21,660 nucleotides of DNA, taken from an uncultured Clostridia bacterium (GTDB lineage Bacteria; Bacillota; Clostridia; Oscillospirales; CAG-382). Positions 21,623 to 21,660 of this stretch are shown one piece after another. The notes under the pieces are model-generated. The model was not told the origin of the DNA. It worked only from the letters and a program-made list of their open reading frames with translations, and made no database searches. A program made the translations under genes and the position numbers. The DNA lies in contig CAJOMW010000006.1 of the NCBI GenBank assembly GCA_905235695.1, positions 1-21,660 on the forward strand, written 5' to 3'. Each line of letters begins with the position of its first letter. Position 1 is the stretch's first letter.

Positions 21623-21660
21623 CAACGGCAAATTTGCTTATTTACCTCATAAAATATCAT

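Overview
This window looks like chromosome of an anaerobic, spore-forming member of the Clostridia (gut Oscillospiraceae/Ruminococcaceae-like). The support is a SpoIVB sporulation protease, a complete ctsR-mcsA-mcsB-clpC heat-shock operon, a miaB / YlbF-family gene / mutS order that resembles Bacillus ymcB-ymcA-cotE-mutS, heavy use of ATA isoleucine codons, AGGA/GGAGG ribosome sites and TTGACA/TATAAT-type promoters. I see no rRNA, tRNA, CRISPR array, phage gene or transposase. Most of it is core genome.

Layout. (1) Positions 1-5396, minus strand: a tight six-gene run read as yerC-type regulator, SAM methyltransferase, hslO (Hsp33), miaB, a YlbF-family protein and mutS (3' part outside the window). 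It starts from a TTTACA-17-TAGAAT promoter at 5432-5460. (2) 5397-5836: a non-coding stretch holding a decayed, frameshifted start of a topoisomerase III gene and a short palindrome. (3) 5837-8338: spoIVB (+) and a membrane-anchored VanY-type D,D-carboxypeptidase (-), convergent with no base between their stop codons. (4) 8465-8668: a small unrecognised ORF. (5) 8683-13515: the class III heat-shock operon behind an elaborate CtsR operator that flanks its promoter on both sides. (6) 13528-13753: an inverted-repeat element made of nested hairpins that closes both clpC and the convergent neighbour. (7) 13769-15757 (-): a membrane-anchored six-hairpin glycosidase-like protein, diverging from (8) 15927-17445 (+): a PII-like protein followed one base later by a CPA2-type cation/proton antiporter. 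(9) 17614-21607 (-): a DUF1015 gene followed by valS.

How the genes work together. CtsR represses its own operon. McsA/McsB (protein-arginine kinase) and ClpC deliver arginine-phosphorylated proteins to ClpP, and the operator shows autoregulation directly. The mutS operon mixes DNA repair, tRNA thiomethylation, an oxidation-activated chaperone and a YlbF protein with metal-ligand-like ends, so several members are, or may be, Fe-S or thiol dependent. The PII-like/antiporter pair is the best candidate here for a little-described system: a signal-sensing small protein tied to an antiporter that lacks its own regulatory domain. Other points to follow up are the mirrored CtsR boxes, the topB remnant, the nested-hairpin element and the YlbF protein with His-rich and Cys-rich ends.
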